Counted from the first letter of the stretch, positions 18,141 to 27,670 are shown. The stretch: DNA of 64,000 bases from Wenzhouxiangella sediminis (GCF_003410055.1 NZ_QUZK01000052.1:1-64000), one strand, 5' to 3'. Made by a program: numbers and translations. The notes: generated by a model not told the origin, from the letters alone.

Positions 18141-19700
18141 ATGAAAAGAAACACCTTGACGACCGCAGTTCTGGCTGGTCTGACGGGTATGGCGGGCATG
18201 GTCAGCGTTGCGAGCGCTGTCAACGTCAACCCCGAAGGACTGGGTCAGGTTCTGCTGTACCCGTACTACACCGCCCGCGGCGGCAATGACACGGTCATCT
18301 CGATCGTGAACACCACCGAACGCGGCAAGGCGGTCAAGATTCGCTTCATCGAAGCCCTGAACTCGCGCGAAGTGCTCGACTTCAACATCTACATGTCGCC
18401 GTATGACGTGTGGACGGGTGCCGTGACCGCGGAAGGCGACGGTGGCAAGCTGGTTACCAGCGACTCCACCTGCTACGTGCCGAACTTCGGCGGCGAGCAG
18501 CCGTTCCTGCGCTTCGGTTACGCCGGCGACGGCGGCCCGCAGGGCCTCGAGCGTACCGCTTCCGGTTACATCGAAGTCATCGAGATGGGCACCATGGTCG
18601 CTCAGCCGGGTAGCCAGCCTGGCGGCGCTGATCCGGCGATCATTCCGTGGTCGGCCAAGCACGTCAACGGCGTGCCGCGCGACTGCGCCCGTCTGGAAGC
18701 CGAGTGGACCGATGGTTCCGGCCTGTTCTGGCTGGACGGCGGTGACTCGACCTTCGGTTTCGACACCCAGCAGGGCGCCAGCGGTGGCCTGTTCGGTTCG
18801 GCCAACATCATCAACGTCGCCGAAGGCACCCTGCTTTCCTACAACGCGACGGCCATTGATGGTTTCTGGGCCGCCGGCGACATGAACCACAGTGAGCCGG
18901 ACTCGGTCCTGCCCGACCTGTCGAACGGCACGAACTCCGAAAGCTTCGTGTTCGACAACGGCGTTCTGGAACAGCACACCTGGTCGGAGCCGCTGCTTGC
19001 TCTGAACTCGGCCCTGACGCTGGACCGCCTGATGAACGAATACGTCACTCAGGACGGCCTCAACGCCCAGACCGAGTGGGTTCTGACCCTGCCGACCAAG
19101 CGCTTCCACGTGGATCCGGAAATTGGCGCCGCTACCGCCAACAACCCGATTCCGCCGTTCACGCGCACCTGGCACATCAATGGCGACGGCTCCCTGAACC
19201 TGCCGTGTGAAGACATGGAATACAGCTTCTGGGACCGCGAAGAGCGCGAGCCGAGCCCGCAGGTCGGTCCGCCGATCGTCTCGCCGCGTCCGCCGCAGGA
19301 AGAAACCCCGCAGTTCCAGCTGTGCAAGGAAGCCAACGTCATTCGCTTCTCGAGCGGTGGTGAGGATCTTCCGGCTGCGACCGAAATCCTGAAGGAAACG
19401 GCTCGTGACGGCCAGTATGCTCGCCTGGGTTACACCAACTTCGAGCTGCCGTACGACGCCGGTTGGGTCCTGTTCGACCTGGCTCAGGTTCCGGCCGACT
19501 CGCCGACCTTCGGTACCTACGGCCCGCGTCGCCAGAGCGTCGCTGCCAACGACGGCACCGTTGTGGAAGGTCTGCCGGTCATCGGCTTCCAGGCCACGAC
19601 CTACACCAACGGTCAGCTGGGCGGTGGCTCCGTGCTGGCGAACTACGGTGGTGCCTTCAACCACCGCGGCTCGCGCAGCTTCGTGAGCTCGGCTCCGTAA
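18141..19700 (+). CDS. secreted protein of unknown function, probably highly expressed
   Basis: The precursor has 519 residues with a signal peptide (MKRNTLTTAVLAGLTGMAG..., cut after ASA near residue 26). The mature N-terminus reads VNVNPEGLGQVLLYPYYTAR. The body is Gly/Asn/Asp-rich and looks all-beta, with few Cys and a Pro-rich segment at about 365-385 (PQVGPPIVSPRPPQEE). I do not recognise a named family. ATG 18141 has AGGAG upstream; an in-frame ATG at 18096 lacks a signal-peptide layout. It has its own promoter and a strong terminator, and codon choice differs from neighbours (more GGT, GCT, CGT), which suggests strong expression. It may be a surface protein or a type II secretion substrate, by position only. 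Confidence 0.8.
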   Translation: MKRNTLTTAVLAGLTGMAGMVSVASAVNVNPEGLGQVLLYPYYTARGGNDTVISIVNTTERGKAVKIRFIEALNSREVLDFNIYMSPYDVWTGAVTAEGDGGKLVTSDSTCYVPNFGGEQPFLRFGYAGDGGPQGLERTASGYIEVIEMGTMVAQPGSQPGGADPAIIPWSAKHVNGVPRDCARLEAEWTDGSGLFWLDGGDSTFGFDTQQGASGGLFGSANIINVAEGTLLSYNATAIDGFWAAGDMNHSEPDSVLPDLSNGTNSESFVFDNGVLEQHTWSEPLLALNSALTLDRLMNEYVTQDGLNAQTEWVLTLPTKRFHVDPEIGAATANNPIPPFTRTWHINGDGSLNLPCEDMEYSFWDREEREPSPQVGPPIVSPRPPQEETPQFQLCKEANVIRFSSGGEDLPAATEILKETARDGQYARLGYTNFELPYDAGWVLFDLAQVPADSPTFGTYGPRRQSVAANDGTVVEGLPVIGFQATTYTNGQLGGGSVLANYGGAFNHRGSRSFVSSAP

Positions 19701-19742
19701 GGACAGCCGTCAGGCTTGCCCGAAAGGGTAATAGAGCTAAAC

Positions 19743-19776
19743 GGGGGCCATCCACAGGGTGGCCCCTGTTTTTTTA
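19743..19776 (+). terminator. rho-independent terminator after the 18141 gene
   Basis: The stem GGGGCCA (19744-19750) pairs with TGGCCCC (19760-19766), and the loop is 9 nt. It is followed by TGTTTTTTT. This is the clearest intrinsic terminator of the window, 43 nt after the stop. Confidence 0.9.
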
Positions 19777-19868
19777 GTAAAACGAACTCTTAACGCGCGA
19801 TTTGGTCTACTGTGCGTGTTGTCGCCTCACGACCCTTGCAGTCGCACCAAACACGAGAGTCATTGCAA

Positions 19869-21200
19869 ATGAACGAGTACCTTCGAATTCTCCCGGCCGC
19901 ACTCGGCCTGCTGTTCCTGGTTGGAGCGGCCACCTCCGATGCCCAGACCACCAGAAAGCTCATCATCAACGATGAGGTCGAATGCGACCTGGCGCAGATT
20001 CAGTCTCTCGGGCTCGTCGATCCCCAGAGCAACGTTCGCGTAACCGTTCAGGATCTGGCCGAATGCATTAACGAAGGCGGCGGACTCGCCGTCAGCCCGA
20101 TCGTTCTGGAGCCCGAAGTCGTCGAACCGGGCGGTTCGTTCACGGCCGTCTGGGCATCTACCGGCTCCGTCTCCTGCGAACTCAATCTGCCCAGCGGCTG
20201 GCAGGCGCCAAATGTGGCCTTGGCCGATGCCGTCAACTTGACGGTTCCCTCGGGTACGACGGAGGCGTCCTACCCCGTGGAAATCAGCTGTTCGGATGCC
20301 GGCGGCAACGTTGTCGCGGCGGACTCGTTGCTGCAAGTCGAAGCTTCTGTTCCGACCAGTCCGCCGGAAGCCCCACTCATTGCTAGAACCGTTGTGGAGC
20401 CCGTTGCACCCGGCCAGATTCGAATCGACTGGACGAGCTCGGCCACGGCCACCGACTGCGAAGCCAGCAGCAGCCCCACCGTGCCCGGTTGGAACGGCTC
20501 CGTGGGCACCGGTGTCGACCAGGAAACCCTGCTGACCGGCCTGAGTGCCGGCAGCTACAACTTTGCGCTTCGCTGCTCGAATGCGGCGGGTGATTCACCC
20601 TGGGAAGCGGTCAGTGCGACTATCGCTTCGTCAACTCAGTGCGCCAATCGACAGCCGCCCTCCGGGTGGGCCAGGCTTGGCGAAGCCGGTACGAGCAGCT
20701 GTTACTGGACCGGCAATTCCTGGGACCCCAAGGACTGCACGGTCTGGAACGGCGGAATTTCCAACACGCCGTTCTACGCAGAGTCAGGCGTTTCGCATCG
20801 CCTGGCTTATGCGGGTCGCCCCGATGCCCACCAGTATCTGGCAATTGAGCTGGACACGACCGGAATGAGCCCGACGAATACCGGAAGGCTGCAGACCTCG
20901 TCATCCGATACGTTCGCGCTTTCCGTGACAGGCATCGTGACAATATCCAGCTGCCCGGGTGACTTCCACAAGTCCGAAGTCCTTCAGGACACCGGCTGCT
21001 ATGCAAGAAGCGCGTTCTCTCCCGGGATCGAATACGGCGGCACGAGCACCAGTAAAACCTGCAAGCTCGAGTCCGGCCGGACCTACTATTTGAACATCAT
21101 CCCGACCACGTCGCTGGATGGGACGGATCCGGACCTGATCGTGCCGCACCCTAACTGTGAGGAAGGCGTCTGCGGCAGGGTGACCGCCTGGCAGGACTAA
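19869..21200 (+). CDS. secreted Cys-containing protein with Ig/fibronectin-like modules
   Basis: The precursor has 443 residues with a signal peptide (about 1-26, ATSDAQ). After a short N-terminal region (KLIINDEVECDLAQIQ) come two beta-sandwich modules, each with paired Cys (about 75-165: GSVSCELNLPSGW...VEISCSDAGG; about 180-265: ATDCEASSSP...NFALRCSNAAGD). A C-terminal domain of about 170 residues holds six to eight further Cys. The overall look is of an extracellular binding or surface protein. ATG 19869 is chosen because the signal peptide starts there; the ribosome site is weak. No family name can be given. Confidence 0.72.
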   Translation: MNEYLRILPAALGLLFLVGAATSDAQTTRKLIINDEVECDLAQIQSLGLVDPQSNVRVTVQDLAECINEGGGLAVSPIVLEPEVVEPGGSFTAVWASTGSVSCELNLPSGWQAPNVALADAVNLTVPSGTTEASYPVEISCSDAGGNVVAADSLLQVEASVPTSPPEAPLIARTVVEPVAPGQIRIDWTSSATATDCEASSSPTVPGWNGSVGTGVDQETLLTGLSAGSYNFALRCSNAAGDSPWEAVSATIASSTQCANRQPPSGWARLGEAGTSSCYWTGNSWDPKDCTVWNGGISNTPFYAESGVSHRLAYAGRPDAHQYLAIELDTTGMSPTNTGRLQTSSSDTFALSVTGIVTISSCPGDFHKSEVLQDTGCYARSAFSPGIEYGGTSTSKTCKLESGRTYYLNIIPTTSLDGTDPDLIVPHPNCEEGVCGRVTAWQD

Positions 21201-21234
21201 GCCGCCTAAAGATAGATTCAAAGGAAAGAAACGA

Positions 21235-22209
21235 ATGAAGAATTGCCTGACAAGCGCTTTGGTAATAGCGGCCCTACTGGGGCCGCTCGCGCACCAGGTT
21301 CGTGCCGAAACCGTCGAACAGTCACGATGCGTGAGCTATGAGTCGGAGCTGTTCGCCAAAAGAGACACGGCGACCGTAACCCACAGCGATGTCGATGCAT
21401 TCATTGCAGCGCAAGTGCCGCCCGACCAGCGCAAGGTCTTTCTCGACAGCCCCGACCGTATTGCAGAAATGGTCGAAACGCTTTTGTCCACCTACGCCAT
21501 GGCGAATCGCGCCCTGGACGCGGATCTGACTACTGATCCCGTGGTGTCCGCCCGCCTCAACATGAATCTCGCTCGTGAGTTGGCGTCCATGTACCGCGAC
21601 GAGTATTTGTCATCGAACCGACTCGATGACTACGAGTCCGCGGCCCGGGAGATCTATCTGACCGATCCCGAAAGTTTCGTCGGCGGGGACAGCTACGACT
21701 TGCGCCACATCCTCATCGAGGACAGGGGCAGACGCAATTCCCCGGAACTGATGAGAAAGGCGCTCGATATCTATGAGCGGCTTGCCGCGGGCGAAGACTT
21801 CGATCAGGTCTCGGCCGACGTGGTTTCAGAAAACGACCCGGCACCTGAAACCAGCCTGGAAGGAGTCCGGCCGACCGAACTTGTTTCACCGCTCCGGGGT
21901 GCGCTTTCCGACGCCGAAGAGGGTGAACTGTTGGCGCCGATCCGCAGCCAGTACGGCTGGCACATCGTTCGGCTGGACTCGGTCAACGAAGGCGAGCAGA
22001 TGCCCTGGGAAGAGGCTCGCTCCAAGGCCATCAACCTGGCAAGGCAGCGACACGAGCAAAAGCTCCTGGAGCGCCTGCGCATGGAGATCCAGGGCGAAGA
22101 GGCGCAACTGACCGAAGGCGCGGTTGCCGAATTGCTCGAACGTTACGATGTCGAATGGTCCGGCAGCGGGAACCCCGATCTGCTGATGCAACAGACGGGT
22201 TCCAACTAG
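21235..22209 (+). CDS. periplasmic parvulin-type peptidyl-prolyl isomerase
   Basis: The precursor has 324 residues with a signal peptide (about 1-24, VRAE). An N-terminal helical region resembles the SurA/PrsA chaperone arm. A PpiC-type domain (about 160-260) follows, with LRHILI, GEDFDQVSADVVSEND, a central ELVSPL...LSDAEEGEL and YGWHIVRLDSV, all standard parvulin landmarks. A helical tail rich in Glu and Arg ends the protein. AAGGAAAG precedes ATG 21235. It lies 9 bp upstream of the polysaccharide exporter permease and may be cotranscribed with it. Confidence 0.85.
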   Translation: MKNCLTSALVIAALLGPLAHQVRAETVEQSRCVSYESELFAKRDTATVTHSDVDAFIAAQVPPDQRKVFLDSPDRIAEMVETLLSTYAMANRALDADLTTDPVVSARLNMNLARELASMYRDEYLSSNRLDDYESAAREIYLTDPESFVGGDSYDLRHILIEDRGRRNSPELMRKALDIYERLAAGEDFDQVSADVVSENDPAPETSLEGVRPTELVSPLRGALSDAEEGELLAPIRSQYGWHIVRLDSVNEGEQMPWEEARSKAINLARQRHEQKLLERLRMEIQGEEAQLTEGAVAELLERYDVEWSGSGNPDLLMQQTGSN

Positions 22210-22218
22210 CCTTCTCCC

Positions 22219-22995
22219 TTGCCGGAGCATGCAAGGCAACTCCTGAGCCGCCTGATCGCACGGGAAGTGCGGTCGCGGTTCCAGGGCAGCGCAAGCGGAT
22301 GGATCTGGCTGATCCTCAATCCGCTGCTCCTGCTTGCCGTCTATTCATTCGTCTTCGGCGTCATCTTCAAGGCCCGGGTACCACCCGGGCTGGAGATGCC
22401 CTTCGTGGCCTGGCTGGCCGTCGCGCTCTGGCCCTGGCTGATGTTCTCCGAGGGCGTACTTCGCGGCGCGCAGGCCATTCGTGACCACGCCGCGCTGATC
22501 TCGAAGGTTGCCATGCCGCGCGAGATGCTCGTGCTGGCCTCGGTATCCGCCGTCTTCATCCTGCACCTGACGGGCTATGCGGCCGTCATTGCGGTCCTGG
22601 CCGCCATCGGCGTCGACCTGAACTGGCCTGGCCTGCCGCTGCTGTTGCTTTCCCTGAGCACGCTTTTCGTACTGACGGTGGGTCTTGCGCTGGCGCTGTC
22701 GGCCATCCAGGTCTACGTGCGCGACCTCGAGCAGGCCCTGCCCACTGTGTTCATGTTCTGGTTCTTCCTGACGCCCATCCTGTATGCCCCTTCGCTGCTG
22801 CCGGACGAATATGCGGCCTGGCTGGACTGGAATCCGATGACCTGGTGGATGACCGAGATCCGCAGCGCATTGCTCTACAACCAGATCCTTCCCGGTTGGC
22901 CCTTCCTGGCCCTGCTGGCCGGAAGCCTCTTGATGCTCTGGCTGGGGCGCATCGTATTCAGTCGCCTCAGTCCCTACTTCGAGGATTTCCTGTGA
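22219..22995 (+). CDS. wzm: polysaccharide ABC exporter permease (Wzm-type)
   Basis: ABC-2 family permease, 258 residues, six predicted membrane segments, with the N-terminal amphipathic LIAREVRSRFQGSASGWIW typical of Wzm/TagG/KpsM exporters. It should carry a lipid-linked O-antigen or similar glycan across the inner membrane together with the ATPase that follows. The TTG start 22219 is the only reasonable in-frame start; the frame needs the residues before the first helix. The stop overlaps the next gene (GTGA). Confidence 0.88.
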   Translation: MPEHARQLLSRLIAREVRSRFQGSASGWIWLILNPLLLLAVYSFVFGVIFKARVPPGLEMPFVAWLAVALWPWLMFSEGVLRGAQAIRDHAALISKVAMPREMLVLASVSAVFILHLTGYAAVIAVLAAIGVDLNWPGLPLLLLSLSTLFVLTVGLALALSAIQVYVRDLEQALPTVFMFWFFLTPILYAPSLLPDEYAAWLDWNPMTWWMTEIRSALLYNQILPGWPFLALLAGSLLMLWLGRIVFSRLSPYFEDFL

Positions 22996-24173
22996 ACGCG
23001 CCCCTGATGCGGCTCGACGGCGTGTCGAAGCGCTATCCGCCTACCGTGCGCTCGGGCGAGCGGATGCGTGCGTTCTGGCAGTTGCTCTGGCGCGGCCAGG
23101 CGCAGGGCGGGACCAGCGTGCTCGAGGACGTCAGCTTCGACATCATCCCCGGCGAATCCCTCGGCATCATCGGTTCCAACGGTGCCGGCAAGTCCACCCT
23201 GCTCAAGGTGATTACCGGGGTGCTCGAACCCACTCGCGGCGAGATCCAGAAGCGGGGCAGTGTGGCTGCGTTGCTGGAACTGGGCGCCGGCTTCGATCCG
23301 GAGTACACGGGGTTCGACAACCTGCGAATGAACGCCGCCTTCCTGGGCTTGTCGCGTGCGCAGGTGGAAGAACGCCTCGACGACATCCTGTCATTTGCCG
23401 ACATCGGAGACTCCATCCACGAGCCCGTCAAGCACTACTCGTCGGGGATGGTCGTCAGGCTCGGTTTCGCGGTGGTTGCCTCTGTGCGCCCGGATCTCTT
23501 GATCACCGACGAAGTCCTGGCCGTGGGCGACGAGTCCTTCCAGAAGAAATGCATTCGCTGGATCGAGGGCTACCTGGCCGACGGCGGCACCATGATGATG
23601 GTGTCGCACAACATGTACCAGGTGCAGAAGCTCTGCCGGCACGCGCTGTGGCTCGAAGCGGGCAGGGTGGCTCGCTACGGCGACGTGTTCGACGTGACGC
23701 AGTCCTACCTTGCCTGGCACGAGCGCAAGCACGCACGACAGGAAAGCCCCGCGCACGGTCGCAACGAGAACGCGCCCTATCGCATCGACAGAATGGTGTT
23801 GTCACCGGCCAACGATGGCAGCACGGTCGTGGCCATGGGCGGCAGGCTGGACGTCAGGCTGGAGCTGTCGTCCCCCGACGAGCGCCCCCCCGTGGCGGTA
23901 GTGGGCGTTGTTCGCGCCGACGGCACCCCGATTTACGGCGTCGGTACGGACCATGATGGTGTGGAGCCGGTCGAGATCGCCCCGGGCCGTTACGCGATCG
24001 AGATCAGCTTCAGCGATTTGCCGCTCCTGCCCGGCGGTTACGCCGCACGAGCCCACGCCCTGGACTCGGAAGGACTTCGAATGCACGACACGGTCGAAGA
24101 AACTTTTACCGTCACCGGTAAGACGCGTGAAGTGGGCCTGGTCCGGCTCAAGCACGAGTGGCGTCGACCATGA
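22992..24173 (+). CDS. wzt: polysaccharide ABC exporter ATPase with C-terminal carbohydrate-binding domain (Wzt-type)
   Basis: The protein has 393 residues. The nucleotide-binding domain has Walker A GSNGAGKS (about 61-68), signature YSSGM (149-153) and Walker B LLITDEVLAVGD, typical of the Wzt/TagH group. After about residue 250 comes a beta-sandwich of roughly 140 residues that fits the Wzt C-terminal domain, which reads the modified end of the O-antigen chain. Such exporters need a chain-terminating modification, and the methyltransferase downstream is a candidate. GTG 22992 overlaps the permease stop; ATG 23007 is an alternative. Confidence 0.9.
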   Translation: MNAPLMRLDGVSKRYPPTVRSGERMRAFWQLLWRGQAQGGTSVLEDVSFDIIPGESLGIIGSNGAGKSTLLKVITGVLEPTRGEIQKRGSVAALLELGAGFDPEYTGFDNLRMNAAFLGLSRAQVEERLDDILSFADIGDSIHEPVKHYSSGMVVRLGFAVVASVRPDLLITDEVLAVGDESFQKKCIRWIEGYLADGGTMMMVSHNMYQVQKLCRHALWLEAGRVARYGDVFDVTQSYLAWHERKHARQESPAHGRNENAPYRIDRMVLSPANDGSTVVAMGGRLDVRLELSSPDERPPVAVVGVVRADGTPIYGVGTDHDGVEPVEIAPGRYAIEISFSDLPLLPGGYAARAHALDSEGLRMHDTVEETFTVTGKTREVGLVRLKHEWRRP

Positions 24174-24985
24174 CGGTCGTCGTCGTACCGGTCTTCAACG
24201 CGCCCGACGCCACCCGCCGCTGCCTGGCGGCCCTCGAATCGACACTGGACCGGCGCCAGCCGGTGATCGTGATCGACGATGCCTCGGACGACCCCGCCAT
24301 TCCCGAGCTCTTCGCCTCCCTGCCTCGCAACTGGACGCAGGTCCGCAACGAGTCCAACCTGGGCTTCGTCGCCAGCGCGAATCTCGGCATGACGATGGCC
24401 ACGGGCCAGGACGTGGTCCTGCTCAATGCCGACACCCAGGTCACGCCCGGCTGGCTGACCGCCCTGGAGCGTTGCGCCCGGGGGAATGATCGCATCGCCT
24501 CGGTCACGCCCCTGACCAACAACGGCGAGATCGCCTCCATCCCCGAGTTCTGCCGACCGAATCCCTGGCCGAATGATCCTGAACGCTGGGCAACGGCCTG
24601 CCGCGAATCCGGTCCGGCCCTGTACCCGGAAGTGCCTACGGCCGTGGGCTTTTGCATGTTCATGCGGCGCGCGGCCATCGATGAGATCGGCCTGTTCGAC
24701 GAGGCGGCCTTCGGTCGCGGTTACGGCGAGGAGAACGACTGGTGCATGCGCGCGATTGAAGCCGGCTGGCGGCATGTCATCTGCGACGACGCCTACGTGG
24801 CCCACGAAGGCGGCGCGAGCTTCGGCCCGCTTGGACTCAAGCCCGGCGGTGAGGCGATGGAAACCCTCCTGGCCCGATATCCCGACTACATGGACCGCGT
24901 ACGCGCCTTTATCGAAGCCGATCCCCTGGCCAACCGGCGACAAGCCATCCTAAGCCGCTACAGAGCGCTGAACCGCGAGTCATAG
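24170..24985 (+). CDS. family 2 glycosyltransferase
   Basis: A GT-A fold glycosyltransferase of 271 residues. Motifs are the N-terminal VVVVPVFN, IDDASDD (Asp36/Asp37), NLGFVASANLG, the DxD-type NADTQ (86-90), and the acceptor-side GLFDE...GYGEENDWCMRA, which holds the catalytic-base region ED/END. No membrane segment is present. The start is ATG 24170, overlapping the wzt stop (ATGA). With the exporter it probably builds or extends the exported glycan; sugar specificity cannot be told. Confidence 0.88.
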   Translation: MTVVVVPVFNAPDATRRCLAALESTLDRRQPVIVIDDASDDPAIPELFASLPRNWTQVRNESNLGFVASANLGMTMATGQDVVLLNADTQVTPGWLTALERCARGNDRIASVTPLTNNGEIASIPEFCRPNPWPNDPERWATACRESGPALYPEVPTAVGFCMFMRRAAIDEIGLFDEAAFGRGYGEENDWCMRAIEAGWRHVICDDAYVAHEGGASFGPLGLKPGGEAMETLLARYPDYMDRVRAFIEADPLANRRQAILSRYRALNRES

Positions 24986-25027
24986 TCGCCTTAAGCGCCG
25001 ATCGCCGAAACCGATCCACTCCATCGT

Positions 25028-25061
25028 CCCGAACCCCGAACCCCGAACCCCGAACCCCTAT
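25028..25061 (+). repeat. heptamer array CCCCGAA in the 24170-25106 gap
   Basis: About four and a half copies of the 7-bp unit CCCCGAA in direct orientation. The same unit appears at 29.6 kb beside CCTGAAA arrays, so it is a variant of one family. The TTAAACTGAC that follows, just before the methyltransferase gene, may contain a promoter -10. Confidence 0.85.
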
Positions 25062-25105
25062 CCCGAGCGGTTAAACTGACCGCCACCATCGATCGATCCC
25101 GAAAC

Positions 25106-25981
25106 ATGCCCGACCCGAGACCCCTCGATTTCACCGGCGAGCGCTTCACGCCGGAGTGCGTGCGCGAGATGGCCTATGAACACTGGCACCGCTATGCCTG
25201 GGCCGCCGAGCTGGTCGAGGGGCTGGATGTGCTCGACGCCGCTTGCGGAGAGGGCTACGGCAGCCACCTTCTCGCGGCGCGCGCCCGATCGGTCACGGGC
25301 CTCGACATCGGCGAGGAGGCCGTCGCCCACGCGCGCGAAAGATATGCCCGAGACAACCTGAGTTTCGACCAGGGCGACGCCACGACGCTGCCCTACGAAG
25401 ACGACCGCTTCGACGTGGTCGTCTCCTTCGAGACGCTCGAGCATCTCGAAGCCCAGGAGACCCTGCTGGCCGAATTCCGGCGCGTGCTGCGTCCGAACGG
25501 CTTCCTGGTCATTTCCTCGCCCGATCGCAAGACCTACAGTGACGAGACGGGCTACGACAATCCCTTCCACGTGCGCGAGCTCTATCGCGACGAATTCGAA
25601 TCGCTGGTTTCGGCGACCTTTCCGGCCTTCCGGCTCTACGGGCAGAAACTCATGTTCGTATCCGCGCTCTGGAACCTAGCGACCGCCGAGGGCAGGCAAT
25701 TCCAGACCGACGAGAACGGTTCCATCCATTCGGGTTCGACGCCGGACTACCCGCCGCTGTATTTCATTGCCGTGGCGGCCGCGCGCGAGGAATCGCTTCC
25801 GCCGGTGCCGGGGCTGTCGCTGTACGGCGACCGATCGGAGTCGGTTTACCGGCACTACAACGAGGAAGTGGCCAAACACATCCGGGCCGGCCATCTGCTG
25901 GCCGAGCGCGACGCCGAGATCGAGCGCCTCAAGACCAAACTCGCGCGCCCCTGGTGGCGGCGCCTACTGGGCCGGTCATGA
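25106..25981 (+). CDS. class I SAM-dependent methyltransferase
   Basis: The protein has 291 residues. A Rossmann-type methyltransferase domain has motif I LDAACGEGYG (43-52), acidic motif II TGLDIG, DATTLPYEDDRFD, and motif post-II SFETLEHL. A C-terminal extension carries a helix with heptad character (LLAERDAEIERLKTKL) ending in a basic tail (WWRRLLGRS). Lying between two glycosyltransferases next to Wzt, it probably modifies a sugar or caps the exported chain; this is inferred from context. ATG 25106 is the first good start after a heptamer array. Confidence 0.87.
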   Translation: MPDPRPLDFTGERFTPECVREMAYEHWHRYAWAAELVEGLDVLDAACGEGYGSHLLAARARSVTGLDIGEEAVAHARERYARDNLSFDQGDATTLPYEDDRFDVVVSFETLEHLEAQETLLAEFRRVLRPNGFLVISSPDRKTYSDETGYDNPFHVRELYRDEFESLVSATFPAFRLYGQKLMFVSALWNLATAEGRQFQTDENGSIHSGSTPDYPPLYFIAVAAAREESLPPVPGLSLYGDRSESVYRHYNEEVAKHIRAGHLLAERDAEIERLKTKLARPWWRRLLGRS

Positions 25982-26841
25982 GTGCGACAAAAAGTCCGAT
26001 CTCGCGCGTCACCGCGGTCATCGTGAACTACAACTCGGGCCGCTGGCTGGCTCGCTGCATCGAGAACCTGCGCGGACGAGGTGCGGCCTCGCCGGAGGTC
26101 ATCGTCATCGACAACGCCTCGGAGGATGGTAGCGTCGACATCCTGCCCGATCTGCCGGGCGTCACGGTGCGACGGGCTCACCGCAACCTCGGCTTCGGCC
26201 GCGGCGTCAACCAGGCCCTGCGCACGGTTCGAACCGAATACATCCTGATCATCAACCCGGACTGCCTGCTCATCCCCGCCTCGCTGGCGAGCCTGGTGGA
26301 AGAACTCGACGCGCAGCCCGATGTCGCCCTGGTTTCAGGCCGGGTATTCGACATGCGCGGGGCGGAGCAGCGGGGCAGCCGGCGTCGACTGCCCACCCGC
26401 CGCCAGGTGCTCTCGGAAGTGCTGCCGTTCAGCCATGTCAACGGCATCGACCTGACGCACGAGCCCGCGCCGGATGAGCCCACCGATGTCGAAGCCGTTT
26501 CCGGCGCCTGCATGCTGGTCCGAACCGCCGCGCTCGAACAGGTCGGCGGCTTCGATCCGCGCTTCCACATGCACTTCGAGGACCTGGACATGATGGCGCG
26601 CCTGCGCGAGGCCGGATGGCGCATCCGCCTGGTGCCTTCGGTGTTCGTCTCGCACGCCGGCGGCGTGTCTTCGCGACGCCGCCCGGTCGCCGTGATGTGG
26701 GCCAAGCACAAGAGCCTGTGGCGCTATCTCAACAAGCACTGCAGCGAAGGATGGAGCTGGCTCAGCCGGTCGCTGTGGTGGCTGCTCATCCACCTTCATG
26801 CGGTGGTGATGACCCCGGTGTGCCTGGTCACGCGCCGATGA
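25978..26841 (+). CDS. family 2 glycosyltransferase (rhamnosyltransferase-like)
   Basis: A GT-A glycosyltransferase of 287 residues with VTAVIVNYNSG, VIVIDNASEDGS (nucleotide-binding Asp), NLGFGRGVNQAL, the metal-site INPDC (about 92-96), the acceptor segment GGFDPRFHMHFEDLDMMAR with the base Glu-Asp, and a C-terminal hydrophobic stretch (LWWLLIHLHAVVMTPVCLV) that may attach it to the membrane. This layout is common in rhamnosyltransferase-like enzymes of O-antigen loci. ATG 25978 overlaps the methyltransferase stop. Confidence 0.88.
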   Translation: MSATKSPISRVTAVIVNYNSGRWLARCIENLRGRGAASPEVIVIDNASEDGSVDILPDLPGVTVRRAHRNLGFGRGVNQALRTVRTEYILIINPDCLLIPASLASLVEELDAQPDVALVSGRVFDMRGAEQRGSRRRLPTRRQVLSEVLPFSHVNGIDLTHEPAPDEPTDVEAVSGACMLVRTAALEQVGGFDPRFHMHFEDLDMMARLREAGWRIRLVPSVFVSHAGGVSSRRRPVAVMWAKHKSLWRYLNKHCSEGWSWLSRSLWWLLIHLHAVVMTPVCLVTRR

Positions 26842-27670
26842 GCGAGGCCGCCATCATCCTGCTGCTCGGTGCCAGCGGTCCGGTCGGGCAGTGCTTTCTC
26901 GACCGTACCGCCGGCCAGCGAATCCGCGTCATCGCCATTTCCCGCCGCGATCCCGAAAAGGCCTGGCCCCACGTCACCTGGCTGCAGCACGACCTCGAGC
27001 GCGGCCCGGGCGATGTCCGCGCCGGCACGCTGGTCAGCTTCGGTCCGCTCGCGCATGCGCTCTCGCAGGTCGAGCAGGGCATCGGCCTGGGCCGCGTGAT
27101 CGCGCTCAGCTCCGCCAGCACCTTGTTCAAGAAGAATTCGAGGGATCGGGCCGAGCGCCGGCAAATGGCTGCCCTGGCACAGTGCGAGGAAGCGCTGGAG
27201 CGCGCCTGCCGCGAGCGCGACATCGTACTTACCCTGCTCAAGCCCACCCTGATCTACGGCGGCGGTCAGGACGCCAACGTCAGCCGCATCGCCGGCCTGG
27301 TCTCGCGCCTGCCCCTCGTGCCCGTTGCCGGCCGCGGCTTGCGCGCGCCCGTGCACGCCGACGACCTGGCCCGCCTGGCCGTCGAATGCGTCATCTCCGG
27401 CCCCAGGAGCGCCGGCACCTGGCTGCTCGCCGGCGGCGAGACCCTGACCTATCCGGACATGCTCAAGCGCGTTGCCGCGGCCGAAGGCCGGCACGTCCGC
27501 CTCCTGCGCCTGCCCGCCTGGCTGATGAAGCCCGCCGTACGCGCCGCCCACCTGGCCGGCCGCATGACCGACATCAAGCCGGCCATGATCGAACGCCAGG
27601 GCATGGACCTGGTCGTCGACGACACACCGGCGCGCGAGCAGCTGGGGTGGGATCCAAGGCCTTTCCGGCC

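Noticed and set aside
18039-19664. A 541-codon frame antisense to the secreted protein at 18141
   Set aside because: The plus-strand gene has signal peptide, promoter, ribosome site and terminator.
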